Assembly (NCBI GenBank): GCA_963556195.1
Contig: OY744520.1
Span: forward strand, 146,480,211 to 146,544,210
Source: Sepiola atlantica
Taxonomy: Eukaryota > Mollusca > Cephalopoda > Sepiida > Sepiolidae
Reading direction: 5' to 3'
DNA: 64,000 nucleotides
The notes beneath the pieces are model-generated. The model did no database searches and was not told the origin of the DNA. It saw only the letters and a program-made list of their open reading frames with translations. Shown here in pieces: positions 46,490-58,304 of the stretch. A program made the position numbers and the translations under genes. Numbering within the stretch: the stretch's first letter is position 1; each line of letters opens with the position of its first letter.

Positions 46490-47400
46490 GATCATCATCA
46501 TCATCATCTGGTTTTAGTATTTAAGGTGCTGCAAGTGTCCCGGACGCCGGGGTGGGCAACACCAGGCAACGTCTTGTGCCGGCTCTCCATGCGGTCCGAT
46601 CCACAAGGTTGATACCAGTCATGTTGCAAGCAGTCAAGTCACTTTGTACGCACTCAAGCCATGTTTTTCTTTGATCTTCCATGCACACTCATGCCTGAAG
46701 TATCCATGCCTGTTGAGTCGATGCAGGAGGTTGCATGGCCAAATCACCTGAGACGCCGAGCTATCTTCGACAAATATAATCTGGGTCAACAACCAGCTTC
46801 CCAACAAGACTACTACACTTCTTGTGAACCCTTAATTTGCACTGGGAGCATTCAATAGAGTTTACACCTACACGTCTGCGACAGACAGCTCAGGGAAATA
46901 TGCCAGTGTTCTGCAGGAGGTTGAGGCAAACACCGGAGAAATTTTGTCTAATGTTGACTAAGTCCTTTGCTCTCCATGCTTGCCTTCTATGTCAACAATC
47001 TGGAGTTGCACTCCTCCAGGAAATCTTCAATAACCACAAGATTGTTTGCATACAGGAGCTCTCATGGAACACCCACACGAAACTAACTCAACACTGCCCC
47101 CAGAACCATGATAAAGAATAGTGGGCTGAGTACAGAGCTCTGACAAATCCAAATGCCACTCCAAACTCCTCGCTGTAGTGGCCATTGACATAAATATGAT
47201 TACGAGCATTTGCGTATGTGCTCTGGGCAACATGGACATCCCACTTCTCCACACCAAGGTTTTGCATTGCCCACCAGAGCACTTTCCTAGGCACGCAGTC
47301 AAATGGTTTCTCAAGATCAATGAATGCAAAGTAGAGGTTTCCTGGATGCGATGTAATTTTCCTGTAGTTGGCATGATACCCTTACTGCAAATAAACGGTT
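46490..47400 (-). pseudogene. RTE-like LINE fragment with RT palm and cysteine finger
   Basis: The minus strand (about 47340 down to 47120) encodes EKPFDCVPRKVLWWAMQNLG then VNGHYSEEFGV, the palm of an RTE-like reverse transcriptase. Further on (about 46920-46790) a different frame gives CRRRVGVNSIECSQCKLRVH, a Cys/His finger of the type seen near the C-terminus of this LINE group. The YADD region between them is missing. It ends at about 46493 in an (ATC)n tail. Dead copy. Confidence 0.85.
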
Positions 47401-47710
47401 TATTTATCCCACTGGGCTGGAAATATACAAAGAAAATCTGCAAACAAAAAATTAAAACTTAAAAGGATTTTTGTCTTTATGGGTTTTTTTCATTTATTCC
47501 CAACCCCATGGGCTAAATTAACTATTTATTTAAAGGTATTACCACCACAGTTTCAACAAAAAGGCAGTGAGATAATATATTGTCGGATATAAGTCCAATG
47601 TTTACTAATAAGAGACATGTAATAAGTTTCTGTGAATTCTTTTTTAAAACCGCATTCATCGTTTCAGTGCAGCTATTTACTGAATTTTTTTTCTTTTTTT
47701 TTTTTTTAAG
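47401..47710. other. Intron 14 end
   Basis: AT-rich, with the long T-run acceptor tract of exon 15 at its end. Nothing else. Confidence 0.6.
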
Positions 47711-47809
47711 TTCTTTTGGAGGTGGAAAGAAAGAGAAGAAAGAAGACAAGGATTCTACACTGAATATTTTCTCTTTAGCTTCAGGACATCTCTATGAGAG
47801 ATTCCTCAG
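47711..47809 (+). CDS. UGGT1: UGGT1 exon 15 of 17 (linker and start of GT24 domain)
   Basis: The acceptor is a long T-run ending TTTAAG. One base completes Ser, then 32 codons and two bases of Arg before GTACGT. A Gly- and Lys-rich stretch (GGGKKEKKEDKD) completes the linker and LNIFSLASGHLYERFLR opens the glycosyltransferase family 24 domain. LASGHLYERFLR is nearly invariant in the family. Confidence 0.97.
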
Positions 47810-48894
47810 GTACGTAGGGTCACCATTTTGTACTATCACCTCTTCTGACTTTTATCTCTTTATCCAATGCCAGATGTGTTACAGCAATTGATAGAGCAGG
47901 AAACATAGAAAATTGATTGACATTTTTTCTTTATTCATTCTATCCACTCAAAAGAAAACATTTTACTGGTGCTTTGTGAGAACTAATTTTTTGATAATTT
48001 AGTTAATGCTAAATAATGGTAATCTTTATTGTTTCTATATTAATAAGATTGTATAACCACTTTTCATGTGGCTGTGTATCTCGCTTCAACGTGACTGACA
48101 AATTATTTTTTATTTATTATTAATTTATTATTCATTGAAATGAAGGATTGAATAGCGTAAAGTATCAAAACAAACTTTAAAAAAATAATTTAATTACGAA
48201 ACTAAATTCATCAGTAGGCATTTCCTGTTTTTGTAAACAAGTCAGCCATTTTAATTTGTTGTTAATAATAGAAAAAAAGAATGTATTTATGAAATTTCCA
48301 GGGAATTTGGAAGAATTTAAACTGTAGAATAGAAAGTCATTTAAATTATCTTTAAACTTCTCAGATAATTATTATTAGATTTAAAGTAGGTATCCCAAAC
48401 TGATATTTTTTTTCAATATACCAAAAATCTTTTTAGGTATGCATATGTAGTGCTGCAAAATTTAAAAAAAAATACCAAATTTATCTTGGTATCTCAATTA
48501 GTACCTGAGTTATGGCTATTCAAAGTTGGTCGGACATTGCATTTTGTGTGATACTGAACAAAAGGCCAACTTAATCAGTGTATAACTGAAGATAAAAGCT
48601 TTAAATAAGTGGAAACTCTTTATAAATATAATTTCATAGTTCGTTGAAAGAAATATTATATAGATGGAATTAATAATTCTTAGATATACCAAGTCTTAAA
48701 TATTGGTGAAAATCACAGGCCGTCACAAAAATTGTGTGGAAACGATACAGAAGAGCAAATTGGACTGTTCATAGAAGTTTTATTTTAACAGCTAACACAT
48801 TGAAACTTATGATTCATAACATCATACAGATTAAGGTAAAAAAAATTTTCACTAGTACATCCATAAAAACCTCTTATTTCTAGCATGTAAACAT
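47810..48894. other. Intron 15, first part
   Basis: AT-rich; nothing recognised. Confidence 0.55.
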
Positions 48895-50897
48895 GGCCTG
48901 AGGCGTGGCCACCGAGAGTTACTACAGGCCGGTTAGCTAGAAAATGACGTCACTGACTTCCGTGTCAAAACAAGGACCGTAGTAATAACAATAAGAAGGC
49001 ATTTCGACTTCTCCATTCACTAAATAATCCATCAAAATTCAGGAAATCAACCAATTTTAATGAATTTTTCAGGATTTATTAATTAATGATCACGGAATAT
49101 AATAAATCCATTACTTTATTATAAAGCTTGGTGCAAATGTATTATTTCTTGTAAACAAAAAACACCTTTACTAAAGTTATTCAAAATATCAAAACATGTT
49201 GACCATACGATATTGTAAATATTTAAAACAAAGCATTAGACAACTTTAAAAATTGCATGTAAAAAAGAAAAGAACCCGATTCGATTCATCTTGAAACTGA
49301 TCTTTATCCAATATAAATTTAAAGAAAATAATAATTCACGATCAAATACTTCAAAAAACTGAATTATGAATTACCATTATTTAAACTTCTAACCCAATCA
49401 ACCGTAAGTAATTCAGACTTTGAAATTTGTTTAAAAATTATACAAAAAAAATTTCAATGTTAACTGTCTGTTTAATAATGGAATCACCAACTCCTATCTT
49501 GCTATTAAGAGATAGGTACGTGCAAAATCAAAGGCCGATCCCCAAAATGTAAAAACATTTTGACCCTCCCTTCACTTAAAAATTCACCAAAATTCAGGAA
49601 ATCAACCAATTTTAATGAAATTTTCAATATTTATTAATAAACAAGCACAGGAGATATAGTGAAACATTTTTTTAAAATCTTAGTGAAAATGTATTATTTT
49701 TTAAAAAATAAAATACACCTTTACTAAACGTATATTTCTATATATATAAAAAAAATCCATGATTTTTTTAAAATGAAAATAAGATCTGTATATGTTTAAA
49801 ATATTTTTTTTTTTAAACTATTTCGTATATATTACGGAAAATGCCCCTACACTCTTGTTAATAAAATCAGTATAACTCGAAGAATTAACGATATTATCAT
49901 TGAATAAAGCATTGTTTAATTAATATTTTTTGTGAAAATTTTGATTAAATATGTTATTATTTCATTTATTTAATCTACAAAAGTAGAGAAAAGATAAACT
50001 ATGCTACACTTAAGACATCGAAAAAAAGTAATAAAAAAAAATGGAACACTACTTTTTTATCAAATAATGAATAAGTAATTCAGACTTGATTTTTTTATAT
50101 AATTAAAACAAAATTCAAACTTACTACACTATATTTAGTCGGTGTAAACATTATTACGTGTATCCATATTTGCAGTAATTATTTCTCTTTTGGAAATCCA
50201 AACATATGCAGTAGGCATTTTAACTTTGTGAATTATGAAATGAAATTTTAAAAAGCGCGAAAGTATTTTAAAATTGGTTGATTTCCTGAATTTTGATTCC
50301 ATTATTAAACAAACAGTTAACATTGAACTTTTTTTTTGTATACTTTTTAAACAAATTTCAAAGTCTGAATTACTTACGGTTGATTGGGTTAGAAGTTTAA
50401 ATAATGGTAATTCATAATTCAGTTTTTTGCAGTATTTGATCGTGAATTATTATTTTCTTTAAATTTATATTGGATAAAGATCAGTTTCAAGATGAATCGA
50501 ATCGGGTTCTTTTCTTTTTTACATGCAATTTTTAAAGTTGTCTAATGCTTTGTTTTAAATATTTACAATATCGTATGGTCAACATGTTTTGATATTTTGA
50601 ATAACTTTAGTAAAGGTGTTTTTTGTTTACAAGAAATAATACATTTGCACCAAGCTTTATAATAAAGTAATGGATTTATTATATTCCGTGATCATTAATT
50701 AATAAATCCTGAAAATTTCATTAAAATTGGTTGATTTCCTGAATTTTGATGGATTATTTAGTGAATGGAGAAGTCGAAATGCCTTCTTATTGTTATTACT
50801 ACGGTCCTTGTTTTGACACGGAAGTCAGTGACGTCAGAGGGGGGCAGGAAGTTAGTTGCTTGGCCTGTAGTAACTCTCGGTGGCCACGCCTGAGGCC
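48895..50897. mobile_element. 2-kb palindromic element with ~600-bp arms
   Basis: 48895-49486 and 50294-50897 are inverted copies with only scattered differences. The outer ends read GGCCTGAGGCGTGGCCACCG and its complement. One clear difference is a short stretch near 48930-48946, which is longer and C-rich in the right arm. The loop of about 800 bp contains a diverged partial copy of the arm at 49570-49740. No ORF suggests a transposase, so it would be a non-autonomous foldback or MITE-like element, or a local inverted duplication. Confidence 0.93.
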
Positions 50898-51454
50898 CAA
50901 TTTGCAGAACCAAGCAAAAACCTGAAATTAAAAAATTTACAATTCTCTTATCAAAAAAGAAATATTAAAGAGATCTCAAAATAAAATCTCAAAATATTTA
51001 ATGAATTTTTTTAAAGAACTGTTCTTTAAACCTAATATCTTGCCTATGTAAATGATTTCGTTGTTTTCATTAGTGTCCATAAAACCATGAAGGTAACAAG
51101 TTGAACTCAAAATAGACAAAACCCAGACTTCATCAGAACTATATCTAGATTACTTAGTATGTTATTATAGGGTCAATAACATCCCCAAGTTCAACTTTCA
51201 TTAACTTTTCAAAACTTTTTCCAAAAAGGTTCCGCTAAATTTCTTAATAAATAAAAAGTATTCTAATTGTTTTAAAGAAAAAATATTTTGTAAACTTATG
51301 AAAAAATAAGAGAATTTTCTGTTATTTTAAAAATTACAAAACAAAGCGTTATTTTTTACGAAACTTTTAGTTTTAACAAAAAAAAAGTTTCGCTAAACTT
51401 CCAAATAAAAAGTATTATTTTTTTCCTATTTACTTTGATCCCCATGAAGGCAGA
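50898..51454. other. Intron 15, AT-rich spacer
   Basis: Nothing recognised. Confidence 0.55.
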
Positions 51455-51643
51455 GTTAGACACAAGGTCGATTTTTAATGTGGAAAATTCAGCCCTCCAC
51501 ACTCAAAGCGACACCCTGGATTGGGACAAAAATTAAAATTGTATCAGTCTAGAAGAATTTCTCATTCACTGACCGAGGACAGAAAAGACTAAGTGCAGCA
51601 CAGAACAGATACTACACTTTGCTCCCAGCCAAAAAGCCAAGGA
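51455..51643 (-). repeat. U2 snRNA-headed retroposon, copy 2
   Basis: The minus strand from 51643 reads CCTTGGCTTTTTGGCTGGGA then GCAAAGTGTAGTATCTGTTC, the U2 5' end, followed by a body with CACTTAGTCTTTTCTGTCCT CGGTCAGTGAATGAG, then a tail CGACCTTGTGTCTAACTCTG. Body and tail match 33654-33820, and the tail resembles copy 1. This is the clearest head-body-tail copy. Confidence 0.75.
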
Positions 51644-52345
51644 ATTCTAATTATTCTTACTTAGAAACAAAAAAGAGTTTCGCTAAAATTCCGATAAACC
51701 ACTGAACAAATTAAAATCAAGTCATTTTACGGAACTTTTTACAAAAGAATTTCGTTAAACTACCCAATAGGCGCTTTTTCATAATGTTCAACCACCCGCT
51801 TTTCAAATATTTTAAATTTTAGTGGGAGAATTAGTTTCCTATATAAATTTTTAAACGTAACCTGATCCCCCATTTTTTGACCATCACAAATTTTTCCCAA
51901 AATTTCCAGATAACCCGGAATTCTCTAGCGACATGATAGGTAATTGTACACAGAAAAAAAGAAAAGAATTTCGTCCGTAAAAAAAGTTGAAAAAAATCGG
52001 TGAACGAACAAACATGCAACATGGTCAAAAAGTGGGTGATCAGTTTACGTTAATTTTATATAGGAAACTAATCCCCCCTCCTAAAATCTAAAATATTTGA
52101 AAAAATTTCCAAAAATCATGGAATTCTCTAGCAACATGATAGGTAATTGTACATCGAAAAAAGGAAAAAAAATGGCCAGTAAAAAAGTTGAGAAAAATTG
52201 GTGGTGGAACATTACGAAAAACACTGAATCGTTTTTATAAACAAAACAAGTGGTCGCCGAAAGAATAACATTTTCGGAAATTTTATTAGAAATATATATC
52301 TATTAAAAACACAGAATTGTACCAATTATTTATGTATATATATAT
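51644..52345. other. Intron 15, AT-rich spacer
   Basis: Contains a diverged direct duplication: phrases near ATAGGAAACTAAT and CTAGCGACATGATAGGTAAT at 51830-51950 recur near 52060-52160. Otherwise unassigned. Confidence 0.5.
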
Positions 52346-53415
52346 ATTCCATGAAAATGCCAGTATACTGAAATCATATGCCCTTAATAGGTTAAGGATG
52401 AACAGTCATATACACTAAACACTGAATTTACAAAAGCAAAGAAATTCCCAAATTTTTACACTTTTATTGTCATTAAGGGTATGCGAGCACAACAGGGCTA
52501 TGTATTTTACTGGTAGGAATTTTTCTTATAACAAAATATAAACATTGTTACTATTTTAGCACTGTTAATATAAGCATTGCCAATAAACATTTTAACTGGT
52601 ATTTTACTTACCTTTATAGTATCCTTATCAATCACGCCCGAGTGGAACCATTATTCATACGACACAAGCAGCATTGTTATGTATTAAGGAAAATGAAAGT
52701 ATTCTTGTTGTATATAAGTCAATTTTAAGTTTCACACTTTAATTTATTAGAATTAACAACTTTCACCATTTTTTTTATATATAAACGATTTTTACTGTAT
52801 TTTTTCAACAATACAATACATTTTTTTACAATTCAGATTGAAGATCCGTAAACAAGAATTTTAAATCTTATAAATTAAAAAATGTGAACTGTAAACCTCG
52901 GTATTTTTCATTTCTCTGAAATTTTCGTTTTCTCTGAACTAAAAACAGTACTCTACGGCTCTAATATCACAAATATAGGCAACAGAATGACACTTTATTT
53001 CGGTTCTTACTTTGTAACCTTGCCTAAGGGTTTAACACGTAGCCTACAGCCAAAGTCTAACTTCTTACTGGATCGACCTAGGCCCAGTCGATATTAGGTA
53101 GCTTCCCTAAGAACATCAGATCGATCAGAACGTTTGTCAATAAAAGAAGACGATGGGTTCCAGCCGAATTCCCTTCGGAAAAGCCTAAGAGATTTTGTAT
53201 AAACGATTAATTCTTGTTCGATGTTTTGCGCTGAAGAAAAATTCCTACCAGTAAAATACATAGCCCTGTTGTGCTCGCATACCCTTAATGACAATAAAAG
53301 TGTAAAAATTTGGGAATTTCTTTGCTTTTGTAAATTCAGTGTTTAGTGTATATGACTGTTCATCTTAAACCTATTAAGGGCATATGATTTCAGTATACTG
53401 GCATTTTCATGGAAT
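52346..53415. mobile_element. Foldback element, family F, copy 2 (~182-bp arms)
   Basis: Arms at 52346-52528 and 53234-53415 are inverted copies and match the arms of copy 1, but are about 50 bp longer on the inner side (through TGCGAGCACAACAGGG). The interior is about 705 bp. An open stretch on the minus strand (53094-53294, 66 codons) begins in the right arm; I do not recognise it. Confidence 0.9.
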
Positions 53416-53453
53416 GTCACTACTTTTGTAAAGGCTATGCCTCAATACAATGC

Positions 53454-54982
53454 CTTCTCATAACTGATATAGTTGGTAGTTTGACTCATCAGTTTCTTCC
53501 AATATTCACAGGTAATTTTTTTTTTTTAATTATGATGAGTGTATATTTATTCATTATACAATTCAAACTAGAACACATTTTTTCACAGTTAATATATATA
53601 CTTATATTAACTGTGAGTTAATCAACGTTGTTTTCTTTAAGGCCTTCGTATTCCTATGCTAAAATGTAACATAGTTATGGGATTGAGTTATGTTTAAAAA
53701 AATGTTAGGTGTCGTTTAGAATTATGGTTTATTCTTGTAAAATCAGTACTTTTCTGAGCAAGAAACAAAAAAAGAAATTGACAAGAAGTTGATGAATTAC
53801 CTGTATAAAACTGTTCTATGTGGCGCCCTGTAGGAATGGTAAATCATAATAGGATCCCTCCCTCCCTGGAAACCGCCATATCTATATATTAATACGTTAA
53901 TGTGTACGTACGTGTGTCATGCTCCTAAAAAATTCAAAATAAACAACAAAGAAGTTGGACGGAGAGACTTGAAATCGAAACCGTAACATCTCGCTGAAAA
54001 GCCGTGACTTTACCACTGAGCTAACTAAATGAAGTCGTTAAGTAGATTAAAATTAACTTAATTAAACCATTAACTGACCCCGCTCACTACTGTCGCTTCA
54101 GCGTGAAAGGAGGAGGAGACGACGTTTATGCACCTTTTCTTCGGTTAAACATTTGAACGACGAGATAGAGAGAGAGAGAAATGTGAACTATTTTCATTTT
54201 ATAATGCAACATTATCAAAAATAAAGGAAACTTCTATAAATTTCTGTGCTTCAAATACTTCTACATATATAAAAAAAATCCAATATCTGTTCTTGAAATA
54301 TATTTAGAATATTTACGAATAAAACTAATGAAACTAATAATACTTCTTACGAGCTGTGCCAATGCAAACGCTGGCAGACGATAACTTTAAATGTTAAAAC
54401 CATTTAATTCTTTTCTTTTAGGTTCGAGAGACAGCCAGTATTATTTTTTTTTGTTTTTTTTAACTCACATTAAGCACTGTTTGTTTTTTTGTTTTTTTGT
54501 TTTTCAGTGAAACACAGAGAGCGCGTACGAAAGAAAGAGAGTGTGTATGTCCGTAAGAGAGTGATAGAGAGAAAATATAGAGAGAGACTAAACGTAATTG
54601 AAAAGTGAAAATTCAAGAAAAACAAATAAATAAATCGCAAAAAGTTAAAAAAAATATGTAACAAAAACGAAAGAGACGAAAGTAACAAGTACAGTTTTGT
54701 TTTCTTTTGGTAAGCCTGCCAGTTTTTACAGTATATCAACCCATTTTAGTAGAGTGTCCATCGTACACAGGTTATTTGAATGCAAATTATTATTTTTAAA
54801 AAGTATTTCACTCTTATCCGGGGGGTTGCTCATGATAAAGACAGCGTAACTTACTAACAAATAGAGGGTGCTTTGTTACATTGGGACCCATGCTAACTTT
54901 GACCCCGTCGTTACGGTTAGGTTCAGTGGAGTATGCGTAAGACAGTGAAAGAGTGTATGCATTGTGTCTGTGTGTGCGTTGG
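53454..54982. mobile_element. ~1.5-kb insertion splitting foldback copy 2 from repeat G
   Basis: In copy 1 the right arm, a 33-bp linker and repeat G are continuous. Here the linker stops at 53453 after CTCAATACAATG, and the sequence resumes at 54983 with CTCAATATAATGG. The 12-base phrase, repeated with one difference, looks like a target-site duplication. Inside lies a tRNA-like sequence at 53952-54030 and no clear transposase. Confidence 0.65.
53952..54030 (-). pseudogene. tRNA-like sequence (SINE head or tRNA pseudogene)
   Basis: The minus strand has a good A box, TAGCTCAGTGG, and a B-box-like GGTTTCGATTTC with one extra T, spaced as in a tRNA. The acceptor arms do not pair well and the anticodon arm is imperfect, so it is not a functional tRNA. 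No second copy is seen in the window. Confidence 0.6.
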
Positions 54983-54987
54983 CTCAA

Positions 54988-55385
54988 TATAATGGTCATT
55001 TTTAAGGTTTTTTGAAATTTTCTGGAAAACTAAGGTATATGGTAAACTGAAATTTAAATGCCATCAACTAGACACTAGAACCTCTATATCTGCCAAAAAT
55101 CAGCTGAATCCATCAAATAGTTAATGAGATACAGGGTGGCACATACATACGTACGAACACACGGATAATACAAAATCATGCCTGACCTTTCTGGATCTCT
55201 GAGTTGCCTTGACTAATGATGCTGAAATTCTACACACTTATAGAACCTATAAAAAAATTGTGCAAGTTTTAACTAATTTGGTTTATTGGTTTTTGAGTTA
55301 TGATTGATCAAAGAAATGAGATTTCCAGCATAGGCCATTTTTGAAGTCTATTAAAGGATAGAGCGCTCTCGCGCCTCCCTTAATT
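54988..55385 (+). repeat. ~390-bp dispersed repeat, family G, copy 2
   Basis: Matches 26581-26977 almost throughout, including the GTAC-rich stretch and the terminal AAGG...CCTT hairpin with GAGCGCTC. Confidence 0.9.
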
Positions 55386-55823
55386 CGCATATTCCGCTTC
55401 ATTTCAAATGATACTTCGGCCTACATTATAAATAATAATAATGCTTAATTTACTACTTCATTTCCGTTAATTATTACAACTAATATTTCATATAACATAG
55501 TACAATTAATATAATCTAATGAACACTTTTTATAAGAAGTGCCTGGATTTGCGTGTGTGCACTATTAGTTGAACAAAAAAGAAAAAAATAGATAGGGAGA
55601 TACATAGTGAGAGAGGGGGAGAGAGAGTGACAGGGGAATCGTTTCGCACATGGTTGGTTGCGTTTCGTTACAGAGCAAAATTAAACCTTTGCTTTTAAGT
55701 CTTTAAACTGCCGACATTTATACTTTTCTTCACAGAACTGAAAGAAAATCTTCTTAAACTATTTCATATCGGATAGTACTGCAGTTAGATATTAATGACC
55801 CAAATGATATCATCTACTATATA
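55386..55823. other. Intron 15, AT-rich spacer
   Basis: A GA-rich patch at 55590-55640. Nothing recognised. Confidence 0.5.
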
Positions 55824-56089
55824 ACTAGCGTGGCTACCCGGCGTTGCTCAGGGTCATAAAAACATATAATTGAAGAAAAATCGCGTGTGTAACATCTTTA
55901 TATTCATACTTCTATTTCTCTCCCTCTCTCTATAGCCGTCTCTTTATATTTCTACCTTTCAGTTCCCTAGTCACCCCATTTCACCGCTACTTTCTCATTT
56001 TACCTTTTGCAAAAGGTGTTTCTTTCCCACCATTCCTCCTACGTTGCCTAGGGCAATAGTATGATCTATTTCTATAACACCTCTGTCTG

Positions 56090-57165
56090 CGACTTCTATA
56101 TAGGTATTTATCTCCGCCCCGGTACGTATCTTTCGCCACCCCGGTGCGCATACTATATACGTACCTATCGCCGCCCCAGTGCAGATAATATATAAGTATC
56201 TATCATCGCCTGTGTGCAGATACTATATAAGTACCTATCGCCGCCCTTTTCGAATGCTGAATACGTACCTATCGCCGCCCCGGTGCGAATGCTGAATACA
56301 TACCTATCGCCGCCCTGGTGCGAATGCTAAATACGTACCTATCGCCGCCCCGGTGCGAATGCTAAATACGTACCTATTGCCACTCGGTGTGCATACTACA
56401 TAAGTACCTATCACTGCCCCAGTGCGAATACTAAATATGTACATGTCGCCGCTCCGGTGCGAATGCTAAATACATACCTATCGCCGCTCCAGTGTGAATG
56501 CTAAATACTACCTTTCGCCACCCCGGTGTGCGTGCTATATATGTACCTATCGCCGCCCTGGTGTGCGTGCTATATACGTACCGATCGCCGCCCCGGAACG
56601 CATGCTAAATACATACCTATCACTGCCCCAGTGCGCATGCTATATGCGTACTTATTGCCACCCGTGTGCACATGCTGTATACGTACCTATCGCCACCCCT
56701 GAATGCTAAATACGTACATATCGCCGCCCCGGTGTGAATGCTAAATACGTACCTATTGCTGCACCGGTGTGCATACTATATAAGTACCTATGGCTGCCCC
56801 AGTGCGAATACTAAATATGTACATATTGCTGCCCCGGTGCGAATGCTAAATACGTACCTATCGCCTCCCCGGTGCGCGGACTATATACGTACCGATCGCA
56901 ACCCCAGAACGCGTGCTATATACATACTTATTGCCACCCCTGTGCAATGCTATATATGTACCTATCGTCACCCCTATGCACTACTATATAAGTACCTATT
57001 CCCACCCCCCCTTGCACATACTATATATATACCTATCGCCGCCCCGGTGCGCATACTATATTCGTACCTATCGTGGCTCTGGTGCGCATACTACATACTT
57101 ACCTATCTCTGCAAAGGTGCACATACTATATATGTACCTATCTCTAGCCCAGTTCGCATACCTAA
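56090..57165 (+). repeat. 35-bp minisatellite, about 30 units
   Basis: The consensus unit is ATACGTACCTATCGCCGCCC then CGGTGCGAATGCTAA, unusually GC-rich for the window. Units vary by 5-15 percent. Because 35 is not a multiple of three, reading on one strand cycles through all three frames every 105 bp; the plus strand stays open for 146 codons at 56738-57178 and 71 codons at 56494-56709. Confidence 0.95.
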
Positions 57166-57244
57166 GAACTCATATTAATGTGCACCTGTCGTGTCAGAAA
57201 AACAAAATAGTGTTCATTCATGTAGTGTCACTATCATAAATGGA

Positions 57245-57665
57245 AATATTTTTAGGTTAAAAAAAGAAAAAAAGAAATTTTTTGGCCCCCCCTAATTTGT
57301 TTTTGTATCCTCCTCCATACATAGAAATATTTTTAATAAAAAAAAAATTTTAAATAAAAATTTTTTTTCAACACCCCCAATTTTTTTTTTACTCTCCACA
57401 TACATAGAAATATTTGTAATTAAAAAGAAAAACAAAAATGTTGACTCCCCCCAAAAAATTTGTTACCTTCCCCCATACATAGAAATATTTTGAGTTTAAA
57501 AAAGAAAAAATTTTTTTTTACCCCCCACCCACCCCAAATTGTTTTTCATCCTCTCCCATACATATAAATATTTTTAATTAAAAAAAAAAAAGAATTACCA
57601 CCCCTCAAATTTTTTTTTATCCTTCCCTATACATAGAAATATTTTTAATGCAAAATAAAAAATAT
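57245..57665. repeat. ~80-bp tandem array, about 5 units
   Basis: Each unit holds CATACATAGAAATATTT, an A-rich run of about 20 bases and a CCCCCC-AATTTTT segment. Units differ in homopolymer length. Confidence 0.8.
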
Positions 57666-57695
57666 TTTTTGACCTGGACAACGCCGAGTACTTAG

Positions 57696-57895
57696 AAAAT
57701 ACAAGAGGAATTCAGAGCACTACTAAAATCGTAGCCTTCCTATGATGTTATTGATACATCCAAACTGAAGTTATGGTATGACTGATGCAACCGGATAGAA
57801 TTTAGGGCAAGACCGGGTACATCCGGCAAGGGATTATGGGACGTTTTCAGTGACTCAGCATTTTTATCAGATTACTACATAAATACGTTAGATAA
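57696..57895. other. Short spacer in intron 15
   Basis: Unassigned; no repeat relation seen. Confidence 0.5.
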
Positions 57896-58287
57896 TAAGG
57901 TTTTTTGGAATTTTCTGGAAAACTAGGATATATGGTAAACTGAAATTTAAATGCCACCAACTAGACCCTAGAACCTCTATATCTGCCAAAAATCAGCTGA
58001 ATCCATCAAATAGTTGATGAGATACAAGGTGGCACACACGTACGTACGTACGTACACACGGATAACACAAAATCATGCCTGACCTTTCTGGATCTCTGGG
58101 TTGCCTTGACTAATGATGCTGAAATTTTACACACTTATAGAACCTATCCAAAAAAACATTTGGTGCAAAGTTTTAACTAATTTGGTTCATTGGTTTTTGA
58201 GATATGATTGATCAAAGAAATGAGATTTCTAACATAAGCCGTTTTTGAAGTCTATTAAGGGATAGAGCGCTATCGCGCCTCCCTTGA
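57896..58287 (+). repeat. ~390-bp dispersed repeat, family G, copy 3
   Basis: Matches the other two copies; it has an expanded GTAC run (ACGTACGTACGTACGTAC near 58037). No foldback arms precede it. A short TA run (58286-58304) follows directly. Confidence 0.9.
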
Positions 58288-58304
58288 TATATATATATAT
58301 ATAT

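Larger units (their letters stand above)
55824..57695 (+). mobile_element. Hairpin-ended element, family H, holding two tandem arrays
   Basis: The left end, ACTAGCGTGGCTACCCGGCG then TTGCTCAGGGTC (55824-55855), has an ACCC...GGGT hairpin. The right end, GACCTGGACAACGCCGAGTA at 57670-57689, is the inverted equivalent of the left end (CGGCGTTG...GGTC). Between them are a 35-bp minisatellite and an approximately 80-bp A/C-rich tandem array. No transposase. The element is a candidate non-autonomous transposon with terminal inverted hairpins. Confidence 0.6.

Noticed and set aside
53952..54030. Functional tRNA gene on the minus strand
   Set aside because: B box has an extra base and the acceptor stem does not pair.
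58026..58060. GTAC runs as a regulatory or ribozyme motif
   Set aside because: A hammerhead-type core was looked for in repeat G and not found; the run is a simple repeat expansion.
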